64,000 nucleotides of DNA from JAHEEL01 sp964195545 (GCA_964195545.1 CAXMQQ010000006.1:1-64000), one strand, 5' to 3'. Shown: positions 8,346 to 16,993, counted from the stretch's first letter. Notes: generated by a model not told the origin, from the letters alone. Made by a program: numbers and translations.

Positions 8346-9395
8346 ATGGCTGAGACATCGCAGAACAACAAGGGAGCGCCCGCTTCTTGGGGCCGGCTTG
8401 CTCTGCGCGCATTCCTCCTGTCGCTCGGGATGGTCTCGATCTACTTCTTCCTTCCGACGCTGCTGAGCCTCGCCGAGAGTGCCCCCCAACTTGAGAACGT
8501 GCAGTGGCGTTGGTTCTTACTGATGGCCTTGTTGATGACTGGTGCGTTCGCTTCACAGTGGGCGCTTACCCGAATAGCGGCACCCGGGATCTCCTGGTTC
8601 GTTGCCGCTACTTCGCAACTCACGTCCAACGCGGCTGTGAAGCTGATCCCAGGAGGGGTCGTCGCAGGCGGAGCCTTCTACTTCAGGATGCTGGCCGTCT
8701 CGGGCGTGCCGATGGGCACGGCGATCACAGCGCTCGCTGCCGTCGGGATTCTCTCCAACCTCGTGCTTCTCGCTCTCCCCGCGGTGGCCGTCGTAATCGC
8801 CATCGTCTCGGCACCCATTCCTGAGGGGATGCTTCCGGTGGCGATAGCCGGGACCGTGATGTTTGTCGTGATGTTCAGCGCGACGGTTGTCATGGTGACC
8901 TTCGATCGACCACTCCACGCTGTTGGCTGGGCCGTCGAACGTGTCGTCGCATGGGCCGGAAGGCTCTTCAAGAAGGACTGGTCGCTCACGGCCGATGACA
9001 TCATCGAGCAGCGCGACGAGGTTGTTTCATCACTCGGCAAGAGGTGGCACAAGGCACTCGCCGTCGCCGTGTCGAACTGGCTCCTCGATTACGCCACCCT
9101 CGTTGTCGCGTTGATTGCCGTCGGAGCCAATCCTCGCCCCAGCCTCGTCCTCCTGGCGTTCGCCGGCGCGGCAGTGCTCGGCATGATTCCGATCACCCCC
9201 GGAGGCCTAGGATTCGTGGAAGCCGGACTCGTCGGTATGTTGACCATCGCCGGGATCCCGGCCGGTGACGCTCTCCTCGCAACGCTCGCCTACCGTCTCT
9301 TCCAGTTCTGGCTTCCTATCCCCGCCGGGTTCGCGTCGTATGTCCTGTTCCGGCGCCGCTACGGGAAGCTCTCCGACCTCCCAGGGGTCTCCTGA
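8346..9395 (+). CDS. LPG synthase transmembrane-region (YbhN/UPF0104) protein
   Basis: This 349-residue polytopic membrane protein has about eight hydrophobic segments. It contains the AAVLGMIPITPGGLGFVEAGLVG segment (part of that block is the family signature PGGLG-E) near the C-terminus. The family is the membrane half of MprF-like lysylphosphatidylglycerol synthases and of lipid flippases. The soluble aminoacyltransferase half of MprF is absent, so lipid translocation is more likely than aminoacylation. The ATG at 8346 follows GGGGGATCACCGCC. It is convergent with the tad operon, with only three bases between the stops. Confidence 0.75.
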   Translation: MAETSQNNKGAPASWGRLALRAFLLSLGMVSIYFFLPTLLSLAESAPQLENVQWRWFLLMALLMTGAFASQWALTRIAAPGISWFVAATSQLTSNAAVKLIPGGVVAGGAFYFRMLAVSGVPMGTAITALAAVGILSNLVLLALPAVAVVIAIVSAPIPEGMLPVAIAGTVMFVVMFSATVVMVTFDRPLHAVGWAVERVVAWAGRLFKKDWSLTADDIIEQRDEVVSSLGKRWHKALAVAVSNWLLDYATLVVALIAVGANPRPSLVLLAFAGAAVLGMIPITPGGLGFVEAGLVGMLTIAGIPAGDALLATLAYRLFQFWLPIPAGFASYVLFRRRYGKLSDLPGVS

Positions 9396-9398
9396 TCG

Positions 9399-9797
9399 TC
9401 AGCCCTGTCGAGGTGAAGCGCAGGCCGACACCGTGATCCCCTGTGTGCCGATTCCGATGCTTCCAAGGATCCTCGGTTCAACTCGATCGGTCACCACGAC
9501 ACAGATCGTCGTCCCGTCCGTGGTGGCGCTGGCCGTGCGCCCCGATCGAGATCGGGCGGCCAGCGAAGCCGTCTCGGCGGCAGCAACAGCGGGGCCCCGA
9601 TCAAGACGAGTCGTTCCCTCGTAGGCCGATGAAACCTCCAGATGTGCGGCTCCTGCTTCTGCTCCGACATCGGCGGCGAACGCGGCTTCTCGAAACGTCG
9701 CGGCGAGTAGCGACGTATCGAACGCCAGACCCAGCACGACGAATCCGATGAAGAACAGTGCCCCGAGATAGGGGAGCATGGATCCACGCTCGTTCAT
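9399..9797 (-). CDS. TadE/TadG-like pseudopilin-type protein
   Basis: This 132-residue protein is the last gene of the tad operon. It starts MNERGSMLPYLG and continues as one long hydrophobic helix (about 8-35), then a periplasm-like small-residue domain with a disulfide-capable Cys pair late in the chain. The form RGS plus hydrophobic helix is the TadE/TadG minor-pilin pattern. It overlaps the preceding gene by ATGA at 9794-9797. It probably serves in pilus assembly at the membrane. Confidence 0.65.
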   Translation of the reverse strand: MNERGSMLPYLGALFFIGFVVLGLAFDTSLLAATFREAAFAADVGAEAGAAHLEVSSAYEGTTRLDRGPAVAAAETASLAARSRSGRTASATTDGTTICVVVTDRVEPRILGSIGIGTQGITVSACASPRQG

Positions 9798-10153
9798 GGC
9801 CGGCTCCGATACGGGCTGAATGTGGTGGTCGCCCGACCGGTGACCGTTTGGTGAAGGGGGCTGCCCGCGGGACCAACGAGAGGGACGCTCACCCGGACCT
9901 CGACCGAGAGTGACGATCCGGCACTCGTGGCGACGACGTCGGCATCGGGCAACAGATCGCGTGCAACACGCGCGGCATCATCCGAATCGCCGTATCTGGC
10001 TCCGTACTGCGCCGCATATGAAGCAACCTCGGAGACTTCCGCCGAAACCACCCCGAGACGGCCGACCGTCACGATGACCTGGCTGATCACGAGGACGAAC
10101 ACGAATCCGACGGCCAGCGTTCCGATCAATGCTGCGCCGCGTTCACCCATCAT
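9794..10153 (-). CDS. TadE-like protein
   Basis: This 119-residue protein starts MMGERGAALIGTLAVGFVFV, with a glycine before the hydrophobic segment as in pseudopilins. It then has a helical stretch and an extracytoplasmic domain. The start was set at ATG 10153, overlapping the stop of the upstream gene by ATGA; a second ATG follows directly at 10150. It is the second of three consecutive TadE/G-like genes. Confidence 0.6.
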   Translation of the reverse strand: MMGERGAALIGTLAVGFVFVLVISQVIVTVGRLGVVSAEVSEVASYAAQYGARYGDSDDAARVARDLLPDADVVATSAGSSLSVEVRVSVPLVGPAGSPLHQTVTGRATTTFSPYRSRP

Positions 10154-10494
10154 GGCGGGACCACAAGGGGCGCCGTCGAAGTCGCCCGGATGGTGATCGG
10201 TACCAAATCCGGTCCGGGCGGCAACCATCGGATAGCGGCGCGTGCGGTGACACCGATGCCGTCGGATTCGACGGACGCGCTCACATCTGAAGCACCCGGC
10301 ACGATGCGAGCAAGTTCACCTTCGAGCCTGACCGTCTCCACACCGAGATCACTCCCTGGTCGTCCCGCCCGTCGCGCAGCGGCAGCGACCGCCGTCTGCG
10401 TGGTGTCTCGGGCGACGACAACGAACGCGACCTGTGTCACGACCACGATCAACAGGAAGATGACGGCGGTCGCAGCGAGCGATTCGACGATCAC
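10150..10494 (-). CDS. TadE-family minor pilin
   Basis: This 114-residue protein is led by VIVESLAATAVIFLLIVVVT, with the Glu that is conserved in TadE/pilin N-terminal helices, then an ARDTTQTAVAAAARRAG helix and a beta-rich tail ending VVPP. The frame stays open upstream and the family motif DRGS lies just before the chosen GTG (10494). The true start is therefore uncertain and could overlap the flp gene. It follows flp by 11 bases. Confidence 0.6.
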   Translation of the reverse strand: MIVESLAATAVIFLLIVVVTQVAFVVVARDTTQTAVAAAARRAGRPGSDLGVETVRLEGELARIVPGASDVSASVESDGIGVTARAAIRWLPPGPDLVPITIRATSTAPLVVPP

Positions 10495-10505
10495 CGACCC
10501 TCGAT

Positions 10506-10661
10506 CTACGAGAAGAACCCTGTCATCTGAGCCACGATGCTCGACCAGACGTCGGCAGTGGCGCCGCGAACCTGAGGCAGCAGCATCGCGATCACCAGGA
10601 CCGCGATCGTTGCCAGGCCCAACCACTCGACGGTGGTTGCACCTCGTTCTTCGTTCCACAT
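10506..10661 (-). CDS. Flp-type pilin subunit (51 residues)
   Basis: This short gene reads MWNEERGATTVEWLGLATIA followed by more hydrophobic residues and a small C-terminal tail ending in Ser. Gly7 followed by ATTVE is the prepilin-peptidase cleavage site of Flp/type IVb pilins: cleavage after Gly with Glu at position +5 of the mature protein. The ATG at 10661 is preceded by AAAGGGGGTGAAC, a strong ribosome site. It is the likely major pilin, placed between tadC and three TadE-like genes. Its length matches Flp pilins. Confidence 0.8.
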   Translation of the reverse strand: MWNEERGATTVEWLGLATIAVLVIAMLLPQVRGATADVWSSIVAQMTGFFS

Positions 10662-10675
10662 GTTCACCCCCTTTC

Positions 10676-11497
10676 TTATGGATCCCCCGCCAGACTTCGC
10701 AAACCGACGAGGGTTGGATAGATCAAGAAGAGCAGCGTCACCGGGACCATCAGAGCGAGGACCGGACCATATGTCGTCAGGGCTCTCCGACCGCCCTCGG
10801 CTGTCAGGTCGCGGGCCAGAGCAGCTCGGTAATCCGTGCCCAGTTCGCCGAGCGCATCGGCAAGACGGCCGCCGGTGTCGTGGGCGTGAGCGAGGAGGGT
10901 GTAGAGGCGAGCCGCTTCCGTGTCGGCGGTCCGTCGAGTGTTGCGCTGCAATGACTCACTGATGCCGCGACCCTCCTCAACCTCGCTGATGGCGATCTGC
11001 ATTTCCTCGGCAGCCACGCCCGTTGACCCGTCGATGTACCGCTGGATGGCCGTGGCCACCGACTCGCCCGCGATGATGTGAAGCGAGAGAGCGTCGGTGA
11101 CGACGGGTAGTTCGAATCGGAGCCGGCGTGCCCTGCGATCTCTCCGGGTCGAGACCCACATTCCGAAGACAAGCCACCCGGTGATCGCCCCGAGAGCGGC
11201 GAGAGGGAGCACCGATCGGCCCGGCCCTTCGACGAACAGGTCGCCCTGCGAGACAAGCACTCCGATGAGTCCGCCGACGGCAGCAACCCCGGAGCGTCGG
11301 AGGAGAATCTCGCCTTTCGACCAGTCGAGACCGGCAGCCGCTGCCGGATGAGCGCGGATCGCGTCGTGGTCGGACTCATCGGGAGGAGAAATGGGACGGA
11401 GATACTTCCCGACTCGCTCACTCAGACTCGCGGCTGGGCCCGCTGTCGCGATGAGGAGAATCCCCGCCGCGAGCACGAGTGCGACAGCGATGCTCAT
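10676..11497 (-). CDS. tadC: Tad pilus inner-membrane platform protein TadC
   Basis: This 273-residue protein of the type II secretion F (GspF/TadC) family has hydrophobic helices at the N-terminus and near 85-115, and two at the C-terminus (LALMVPVTLLFLIYPTLVGL). The central cytosolic helical part contains the ELPVVTDALSLHIIAGES motif, equivalent to the family's LP-L--L---L--G. The start at ATG 11497 overlaps the tadB stop by ATGA. With TadB it forms the platform that couples the TadA ATPase to pilin assembly. Confidence 0.82.
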   Translation of the reverse strand: MSIAVALVLAAGILLIATAGPAASLSERVGKYLRPISPPDESDHDAIRAHPAAAAGLDWSKGEILLRRSGVAAVGGLIGVLVSQGDLFVEGPGRSVLPLAALGAITGWLVFGMWVSTRRDRRARRLRFELPVVTDALSLHIIAGESVATAIQRYIDGSTGVAAEEMQIAISEVEEGRGISESLQRNTRRTADTEAARLYTLLAHAHDTGGRLADALGELGTDYRAALARDLTAEGGRRALTTYGPVLALMVPVTLLFLIYPTLVGLRSLAGDP

Positions 11498-12300
11498 CGC
11501 ACCACCCTGGGGGCGCCTGAGAGCCGGGCCGATTGTCTGGCTGCGATGAATCCGAGTCCGGTTGACGCGAAACCGAGGGCGATCACCATCGATCCGGTTG
11601 CCGTCCGGTATGCGTCCGCGGCCTGGGGGTTGGTCGCGATCGTCAGCGCCAACAGCGCCCACGGTGCGACGAGTGCCACGGTTGCCGTCATCCGCTGCTC
11701 AGTGAGGGCGGCCGCGTGGGCACGGCGGAGCCGTAGTTCGTCGGAGACCGATACGCCGAGTGACGATATGACGGTGCCGACGCGGTGGCCGCCAGATCGG
11801 TGGGCGAACGAGAGTGTCGCGAGAACCCGATCGCTTGTTGCATCATCGAGTTCGTGTCGAAGCCGCTCGAGTGCTGGCGTGAAGCCATCGCCGAACATCA
11901 CAGACTCCTCAACATGTCGGGCCGACGAGGCCAGCGGCTCGGGGGAGCGCCGGGCGGCCGCGATGAACGCATCGGGGAGCGTCGCTCCTGCAGCAACCCG
12001 CCCCTTCAGCAATGCGAGGAAGTCGGGCCACGCCTCAGCCAGGGACTCTCGACGACGGCGCCTCCTGGAGGCATCGACCGCAACAGGTACCGACGCAGCC
12101 AGTGTTGCGATGGCGATGGATGCCGCCGGGACCGCAAGGAGACCAAGGGCAAGGAGTCCTGCAACGGTGCCGGAAGCCAACGCTGCGGGGAACGCCCACG
12201 CAGATGGGAGGTCCGGTCTGCGGAGCCGGAAGGAAGGCGTCCACCCGGACACCACTATCCAAACCGCAGCTCCGGCCAGTACGGCTGCAACGCCCCTCAT
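11494..12300 (-). CDS. tadB: Tad pilus inner-membrane platform protein TadB
   Basis: This 268-residue GspF-domain protein has two N-terminal helices, a cytosolic domain (AWPDFLALLKGRVAAGATLPDAF region) and two C-terminal helices. It is the partner of TadC. The start ATG at 12300 overlaps the stop of tadA by four bases. Weak sequence similarity between TadB and TadC is normal. The order A-B-C is the usual one. Confidence 0.8.
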   Translation of the reverse strand: MRGVAAVLAGAAVWIVVSGWTPSFRLRRPDLPSAWAFPAALASGTVAGLLALGLLAVPAASIAIATLAASVPVAVDASRRRRRRESLAEAWPDFLALLKGRVAAGATLPDAFIAAARRSPEPLASSARHVEESVMFGDGFTPALERLRHELDDATSDRVLATLSFAHRSGGHRVGTVISSLGVSVSDELRLRRAHAAALTEQRMTATVALVAPWALLALTIATNPQAADAYRTATGSMVIALGFASTGLGFIAARQSARLSGAPRVVR

Positions 12301-13319
12301 GGTCGCCAACCGGTCGTATCGAGACGAGGATCGTCCGGCGTGGCACCCGTCCAATGAAGACCAGACGGGCCCAACTCGAAGATGGGCTGCAGCGTGAAGA
12401 CCTCGCCGGAGAGTTGTTCCGGAACAAACGCGACTTCATCGACCGTTCGGCTCCCACCCGTGCGGCGGATGAACACGACGAGATCAACGACCGAGGCAAC
12501 CGTACGACGCACGAACGGAATTGCGACGTTCTGGCCAGCAAGGACGCTGTACGAGACGAGCTTCTCCAACGCGTCGCGAGCGGAGTTTGCGTGCAACGTC
12601 GCGATCCCGGAGCAGCCCGCGTTGAGGGCCATCAGCATGTCGAGCGCCTCCGGCCCGCGCACCTCACCGACGACGATCCGATCGGGTCGCTGACGAAGGG
12701 CCTCTCGAACGAGATCGCGCAGTGTGATCTCGGCACCTCCGTCGAGTCCAGCGTCACGGGTCTGCATCTGGGTCATGTCCGGCAGATCCGCGTCGATCTC
12801 GAAGACCTCTTCGCACGTCACGACTCTCCGGTCCGGGGGTACTTCACGGAGGAGGCAGTTGACGAGGGTCGTCTTCCCGGCCCCGGGTGCCCCGGCGACG
12901 AGCACAGAGAGGTCCCGGCGCATGGCATCGCGGAGAAGTGCGGCGGACGGAGCGGTCAGTGTTCCGCGCTCAACCAGTTCGTCGAGTCCGGTGGCGGTGA
13001 CGATGAACTTGCGAATCTGAATGTTGAGGCGATCCGGATGGGTGACAGGTGGGCCGGTGATATGGACCCGTGACCCATCGGCGAGTTGTGCCGACACGAT
13101 CGGAGATGAGAGATCCAATCGTCTTCCGGTTCCCGCAAGGAGCTGATCGGCGAAGCGGCGGAGTTCAGCTGTGTCGGCCACGATCGGTACGAGCTCTTTG
13201 ATACCGTTGCGTACGACAAAGGTTCGATGTCCTCCGATGACGATGATCTCCTCGATGGTCGGGTCGTCGAGAAGCTCTCCGAGGAACCCGAGCCTGTGGG
13301 GAGATGCGGTCACCGTCAT
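12297..13319 (-). CDS. tadA: Tad pilus assembly ATPase TadA (CpaF family)
   Basis: This 340-residue secretion ATPase of the VirB11/CpaF type has Walker A GAPGAGKTT (about 143-151), Asp box VVTCEEVFEIDAD, Walker B RIVVGEVRGPEA and the His box GIATLHANSARDAL. It hydrolyses ATP at the inner face of the membrane to drive pilin polymerisation. The ATG at 13319 overlaps the tadZ stop by four bases. The upstream in-frame extension is a shadow of tadZ. It is shorter than many CpaF proteins because the N-terminal region is reduced. Confidence 0.92.
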   Translation of the reverse strand: MTVTASPHRLGFLGELLDDPTIEEIIVIGGHRTFVVRNGIKELVPIVADTAELRRFADQLLAGTGRRLDLSSPIVSAQLADGSRVHITGPPVTHPDRLNIQIRKFIVTATGLDELVERGTLTAPSAALLRDAMRRDLSVLVAGAPGAGKTTLVNCLLREVPPDRRVVTCEEVFEIDADLPDMTQMQTRDAGLDGGAEITLRDLVREALRQRPDRIVVGEVRGPEALDMLMALNAGCSGIATLHANSARDALEKLVSYSVLAGQNVAIPFVRRTVASVVDLVVFIRRTGGSRTVDEVAFVPEQLSGEVFTLQPIFELGPSGLHWTGATPDDPRLDTTGWRP

Positions 13320-14359
13320 GAGACTGCTTCCATTACCGCGAGTGACCGCCTCAGACGCCCATTCGGACGTTTCGCTGCGAGCGATGCGGCGCGAATCGCA
13401 GGGTGGTTGGAGATAACGATCGCCGGCTCGATCCCCGTCCACGCCATCGTCGCAGCGATCACGTTCGATCTGTCGCGAGGAGCGACTCGATTCAAGACGA
13501 TCGTCGGCGGTGGCCCCGACCAGGTAGACACCAGTTGGGCGGCTCGAACGACTCCGACGGCGCTCGCATCCACAACGAGAACGGCCACGTCCGAGCGCTT
13601 GAGGACTGGGTCGTCGGGATCCGCGGTCCCCAGATCAACGACGACCCTGTCGAATGCGACGACGGCTGTATCGATCACGTCGTCGATCATCGCGGGCCTC
13701 AACGGAGCCTCACCGATCCGGTGAGATCCAGTGATCACCGAGATCGGCCCCATTCGATGCAGCGCTTCGTCGGCGATAGCCCCGGTCATGCGTACGTGGT
13801 CCGCTACGTCGGTGATATCGGGACGAGGTGGTAGCCCAAGTCGAATAGCGATCGATGGTGCCGACACGTCCAGATCGATCAACGCCGTCGGCGATCGTCC
13901 CCCGGACTCCCAAGCGAGAGCCAGTGCAATCTCGGTGGTACCTGGTGCTCCTCGCGGGCCGATCACGGAGATCACCGTGCCCGTTCCTCCCCGCTCGAGA
14001 AGAGCGGGGGATGGAGAGATGAACCGAATGGCGGTGACGATCGAACGGACGTCGACAGTGTCTGGGAGTAACTCGTCGACCCCCGCGGTTCGAAGCATGA
14101 CGGCGGCCGGGCCGTCCTCGTGAGGATGGATTCCCAGAACACCGAGGCCCGCACGCTGCCAAGCTGCAATCTGAACCGGCGTGACCCACGACACTTCACC
14201 ACCGGCGACGACAACGTCGATATCCTCGGCTTGCTCCTCGATCTCGTGAGGCTGGAAGGCCCGAAGCACGATCCGCAGTTCAGCCGTCTCTCTCGCGTAT
14301 GAGACGAGACCCGGTTCCCAATCTCGAGCAGAGAGGACGGTGGCGACGCGAACGCTCAT
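13316..14359 (-). CDS. tadZ: Tad pilus localisation protein TadZ/CpaE-like, degenerate P-loop
   Basis: This 347-residue protein has an N-terminal receiver-like domain (about 1-115) and a MinD/ParA-like domain (about 128-330). The place of the Walker A motif reads IGPRGAPGTTEIAL: the signature lysine and the usual deviant lysine are both missing. Later motifs such as TALIDLDVSAPS and VVVDLGTADPDD are kept. TadZ/CpaE proteins position Tad machinery at the pole, and several are atypical ATPases, so this one may bind but not hydrolyse nucleotide. It overlaps cpaB and tadA by four bases each. Confidence 0.8.
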   Translation of the reverse strand: MSVRVATVLSARDWEPGLVSYARETAELRIVLRAFQPHEIEEQAEDIDVVVAGGEVSWVTPVQIAAWQRAGLGVLGIHPHEDGPAAVMLRTAGVDELLPDTVDVRSIVTAIRFISPSPALLERGGTGTVISVIGPRGAPGTTEIALALAWESGGRSPTALIDLDVSAPSIAIRLGLPPRPDITDVADHVRMTGAIADEALHRMGPISVITGSHRIGEAPLRPAMIDDVIDTAVVAFDRVVVDLGTADPDDPVLKRSDVAVLVVDASAVGVVRAAQLVSTWSGPPPTIVLNRVAPRDRSNVIAATMAWTGIEPAIVISNHPAIRAASLAAKRPNGRLRRSLAVMEAVS

Positions 14360-14970
14360 CCTCCGACCCGAACCAGGTCGAGATCGCTCTCGTTCATGGC
14401 GGCGGTGAGGGAAGCAGCGAGCGCATCATCGACGGCGAGGAGGAGTTCGATTTGGTCTCCATTCATCGTTGAGTCGGAGATCGCCGCGTCAACGACGAAG
14501 ACGGAGGATGCGACGAGTCGAGTCTCTGCCGGCTCTCCGGGGCGGGACGTCGACGCGTAGATGTCGACCCGGTCGCCCGGATCGATCCGTCCGAGTACCG
14601 CATGCGCACGATCGAGCTCAAGGGCGAGAAGATTCGGAGCCGCCTGAACCTCGGGAGCACGCAGCAGGCTGGGCAAAAGGGGCTCCCCGGCAGCGATCGG
14701 CGCCACCAGGACCCAATCGGAGAGCTCGCCCGGTTCGTCTCCCACGACGAGACCGTCTGCATCGGCGGTGTTCCTCACGGTCAGGTCGAGCTCTGAGAGA
14801 GGCGTGCCTGCAGGGAGGTCGGAGCCGGCGACGAGGACAGGAACCGTTGGTACGGATCGGGTCATCCAGAGCACGAGAAGGACGGACAGAGCGGCGAGTC
14901 CGATACCGAGCAGCGTCCTCGTGTCCGGTCGGGGGATCGTCAAGCTCCGCAAGCGCACACCTACGGTCAT
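14356..14970 (-). CDS. cpaB: Flp pilus assembly protein CpaB (SAF domain)
   Basis: This 204-residue protein has one membrane helix (about 18-36, LLGIGLAALSVLLVLW) followed by a SAF domain (PVLVAGSDLPAGTPLSELDL). A CpaB/RcpC beta domain with ALELDRAHAVLGRIDPGDRVD follows. In monoderm Tad systems this protein sits outside the membrane and may stabilise the pilus exit path. It overlaps the preceding 99-residue gene by one base and tadZ by four. Confidence 0.85.
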   Translation of the reverse strand: MTVGVRLRSLTIPRPDTRTLLGIGLAALSVLLVLWMTRSVPTVPVLVAGSDLPAGTPLSELDLTVRNTADADGLVVGDEPGELSDWVLVAPIAAGEPLLPSLLRAPEVQAAPNLLALELDRAHAVLGRIDPGDRVDIYASTSRPGEPAETRLVASSVFVVDAAISDSTMNGDQIELLLAVDDALAASLTAAMNESDLDLVRVGG

Positions 14971-15269
14971 CAGCGGCCTTCCATCGCGACGATGTGGGCG
15001 ATCGCGATGTATCGCTCGATGTTCCCGTCGATGACGACGACGTGATCGACACCGACCGCCTCCACCACACCGCGATAGAGGTGACCATCGGCGGTGGAGA
15101 GAACGATCTGCTCGGTGCGGTCCTCCGAGTCGAGGAGCCGATCCCTCAGTGTCTGGCGCCTCCGGGCCGACGCACGCGCCGCCGCCTGTTCAGCATCCAG
15201 GGTGTCGTCCAGACGGTTCCGAAGCGAACGCCCAAGCCGGACCAAATCCGGATGACCAAACGGATCCAT
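14970..15269 (-). CDS. Unknown 99-residue protein leading the tad operon
   Basis: The N-terminal half is charged and helical, rich in Arg and Asp (for example ARASARRRQTLRDRLLD), and could form a coiled coil. The C-terminal half (about 53-99) is predicted beta: IVLSTADGHLYRGVVEAVG and VVVIDGNIERYIAIAHI. This could be a small SH3- or LSm-like barrel, the kind that reads as a modifier or RNA/peptide-binding domain. It is the promoter-proximal gene, coupled to cpaB by a one-base overlap, so it belongs to the pilus system. I do not recognise a named family. Confidence 0.7.
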   Translation of the reverse strand: MDPFGHPDLVRLGRSLRNRLDDTLDAEQAAARASARRRQTLRDRLLDSEDRTEQIVLSTADGHLYRGVVEAVGVDHVVVIDGNIERYIAIAHIVAMEGR

Positions 15270-15452
15270 TCCCCACCGCCCCCCGTTTCTGAATGCAAAG
15301 GATGCTTTCCTCCTCCTTACATATCACATCGAGACCTTTGTGGGAATAGGTGCGTTTACGCGTTTCTAGGCAATATTTCGCGTGCCAAGGACGCAATTCG
15401 CGACCCGGGAAGACGAGATGTCAGATATGAGACATGAGCCGCCGACATCTCA

Positions 15453-15473
15453 AGTCTCGAATCTCGAGTCTCA
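15453..15473. repeat. Period-7 tandem repeat, three units A(G/A)TCTC(G/A)
   Basis: Units AGTCTCG, AATCTCG and AGTCTCA follow each other without gaps in the leader of the 5'-nucleotidase gene. They belong to the heptamer repeat class also seen at 16994, 39179, 56486 and 59303. Confidence 0.5.
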
Positions 15474-15522
15474 GATCTGGGGGACTGAGATTGAAGACCG
15501 GCGAATCCGTACACTGGCCATC

Positions 15523-16977
15523 ATGCCCACCGATTCCATCCTTGTTCCCGATCCCAGCCCGGAGCGTCGTGTCTTCACGAACCGGACGCTGAACATGCGT
15601 TCGATCAAAGCGATCGGGTATGACATGGACTACACGTTGACGCAGTACCACGCAGAGGCGTGGGAGGAATGTGCGTTCGGTCATGCTCAGGACAGACTGG
15701 CTGCTCTGGGCTGGCCGGTCGAGATGCTCGAGTTCGATGCGACGACGGTGAGCCGCGGACTCGTCATGGATCTCGAACTCGGCAATCTGCTGAAGGCAAC
15801 CCGTTTCGGCTGGGTGATCCGAGCGATGCACGGCACGCGGTTCCTCGACTACCAGAAACTCCGCCGGGCGTACTCGGGAACGCTCATTGACCTTGCCGAG
15901 GATCGATACGTCTTCCTCAACACCCTCTTCTCGCTCTCGGAAGCGAGTCTCTTCGCCCAGTGCGTCGAGCTCCTCGACGCCGGGCAGCTCCCGAGCGGTC
16001 TCGGCTATCGGGAACTGTTCGCGGCCACGAGGGGGGCGATCGACGGAGCGCACCGGGATGGCCTCCTGAAAGCGGATGTGCTCGCTGATCCTGAGCGGTT
16101 CATCGTGCTCGACGGCGACATCGTCCACAGCCTCCTTGACCAGAAGCACGCAGGGAAGCGGATGATGCTGATCACCAACTCCGAGTGGAGCTTCGCCAAT
16201 GAGATCATGACATATACGTTCGACCGGTATCTGCCGGAGGGCCAGACCTGGCGTGACCTCTTCGGGACGGTGATCGTGTCCGCTGCCAAACCGGGCTTCT
16301 TCACGTCGTCGAATCCGCTCTACAAGGTGGTCGACGAAGACCGAGGGCTTCTTGAGCCTCACCATGGGTCGATCGAGCACGGCGACATCTTCTACGGAGG
16401 CAACGCGCGACTGGTCGAGGAGTACCTCGCGCTGTCCGGCGACGAGATCCTCTATGTTGGGGATCACCTCTACGGCGACGTTCACTTCTCGAAGGACCTT
16501 CTTCGATGGAGAACGGCGCTCATTCTCCAGGAGCTCGAGTCTGAGGTCCGGGCGCTCTCCGGCTTTCTCCCGTCCCAGCAGCGTCTCGAGGAGTTGATGA
16601 CCATGAAGGAGCGCCTTGAAGCGAAGCTGAGTGCGCTGCGACTCGCCGCCCTTCGAGTTCGCGATGGCTACGCGGATTCGATGTTCGACGTGAGCGACGG
16701 TGAGGCGGCGATCGTCGAGACCAGAAACGCGATACTGGCACTCGATGATGTGATCGCCCCACTGGCCATCGAGTCGGGACGTCTCCGTAGCGAGGCCTGG
16801 GGACTCATGATGCGAGCCGGCGCCGACAAGAGTCTGCTCGCCAGACAGGTCGAGCGATACGCGGACATCTACACGTCGCGGGTCTCGAACCTCCTGTATC
16901 CCGGCCCGTACGCGATGTTCCGGATCGGTCGTCTGAATCTCCCCCACGATCCTGACGCCCATCAGAACGCCCACTGA
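15523..16977 (+). CDS. HAD-superfamily 5'-nucleotidase (cN-II / IMP-GMP type)
   Basis: This 484-residue protein has HAD motif I in GYDMDYTLTQY (about residue 31), motif II in LITNSEWSF, and motif III/IV in ILYVGDHLYGDVHFSKD. This set and the length match the 5'-nucleotidase family of cytosolic IMP/GMP-specific nucleotidases (cN-II/NT5DC). It should dephosphorylate purine nucleoside monophosphates. The chosen ATG at 15523 matches the family N-terminus; the frame upstream is open but repeat-like. A Lys for motif III lies in SAAKPGFF. Confidence 0.85.
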   Translation: MPTDSILVPDPSPERRVFTNRTLNMRSIKAIGYDMDYTLTQYHAEAWEECAFGHAQDRLAALGWPVEMLEFDATTVSRGLVMDLELGNLLKATRFGWVIRAMHGTRFLDYQKLRRAYSGTLIDLAEDRYVFLNTLFSLSEASLFAQCVELLDAGQLPSGLGYRELFAATRGAIDGAHRDGLLKADVLADPERFIVLDGDIVHSLLDQKHAGKRMMLITNSEWSFANEIMTYTFDRYLPEGQTWRDLFGTVIVSAAKPGFFTSSNPLYKVVDEDRGLLEPHHGSIEHGDIFYGGNARLVEEYLALSGDEILYVGDHLYGDVHFSKDLLRWRTALILQELESEVRALSGFLPSQQRLEELMTMKERLEAKLSALRLAALRVRDGYADSMFDVSDGEAAIVETRNAILALDDVIAPLAIESGRLRSEAWGLMMRAGADKSLLARQVERYADIYTSRVSNLLYPGPYAMFRIGRLNLPHDPDAHQNAH

Positions 16978-16993
16978 GACGACGGGAAGATCC

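Noticed and set aside
15469..15490. Weak hairpin TCTCAG/CTGAGA before the nucleotidase
   Set aside because: The arms are only six bases and part of low-complexity repeat DNA.
15421..16974. 517-codon minus-strand open frame
   Set aside because: It is the antisense shadow of the HAD 5'-nucleotidase; it lacks domains and is rich in charged codons.
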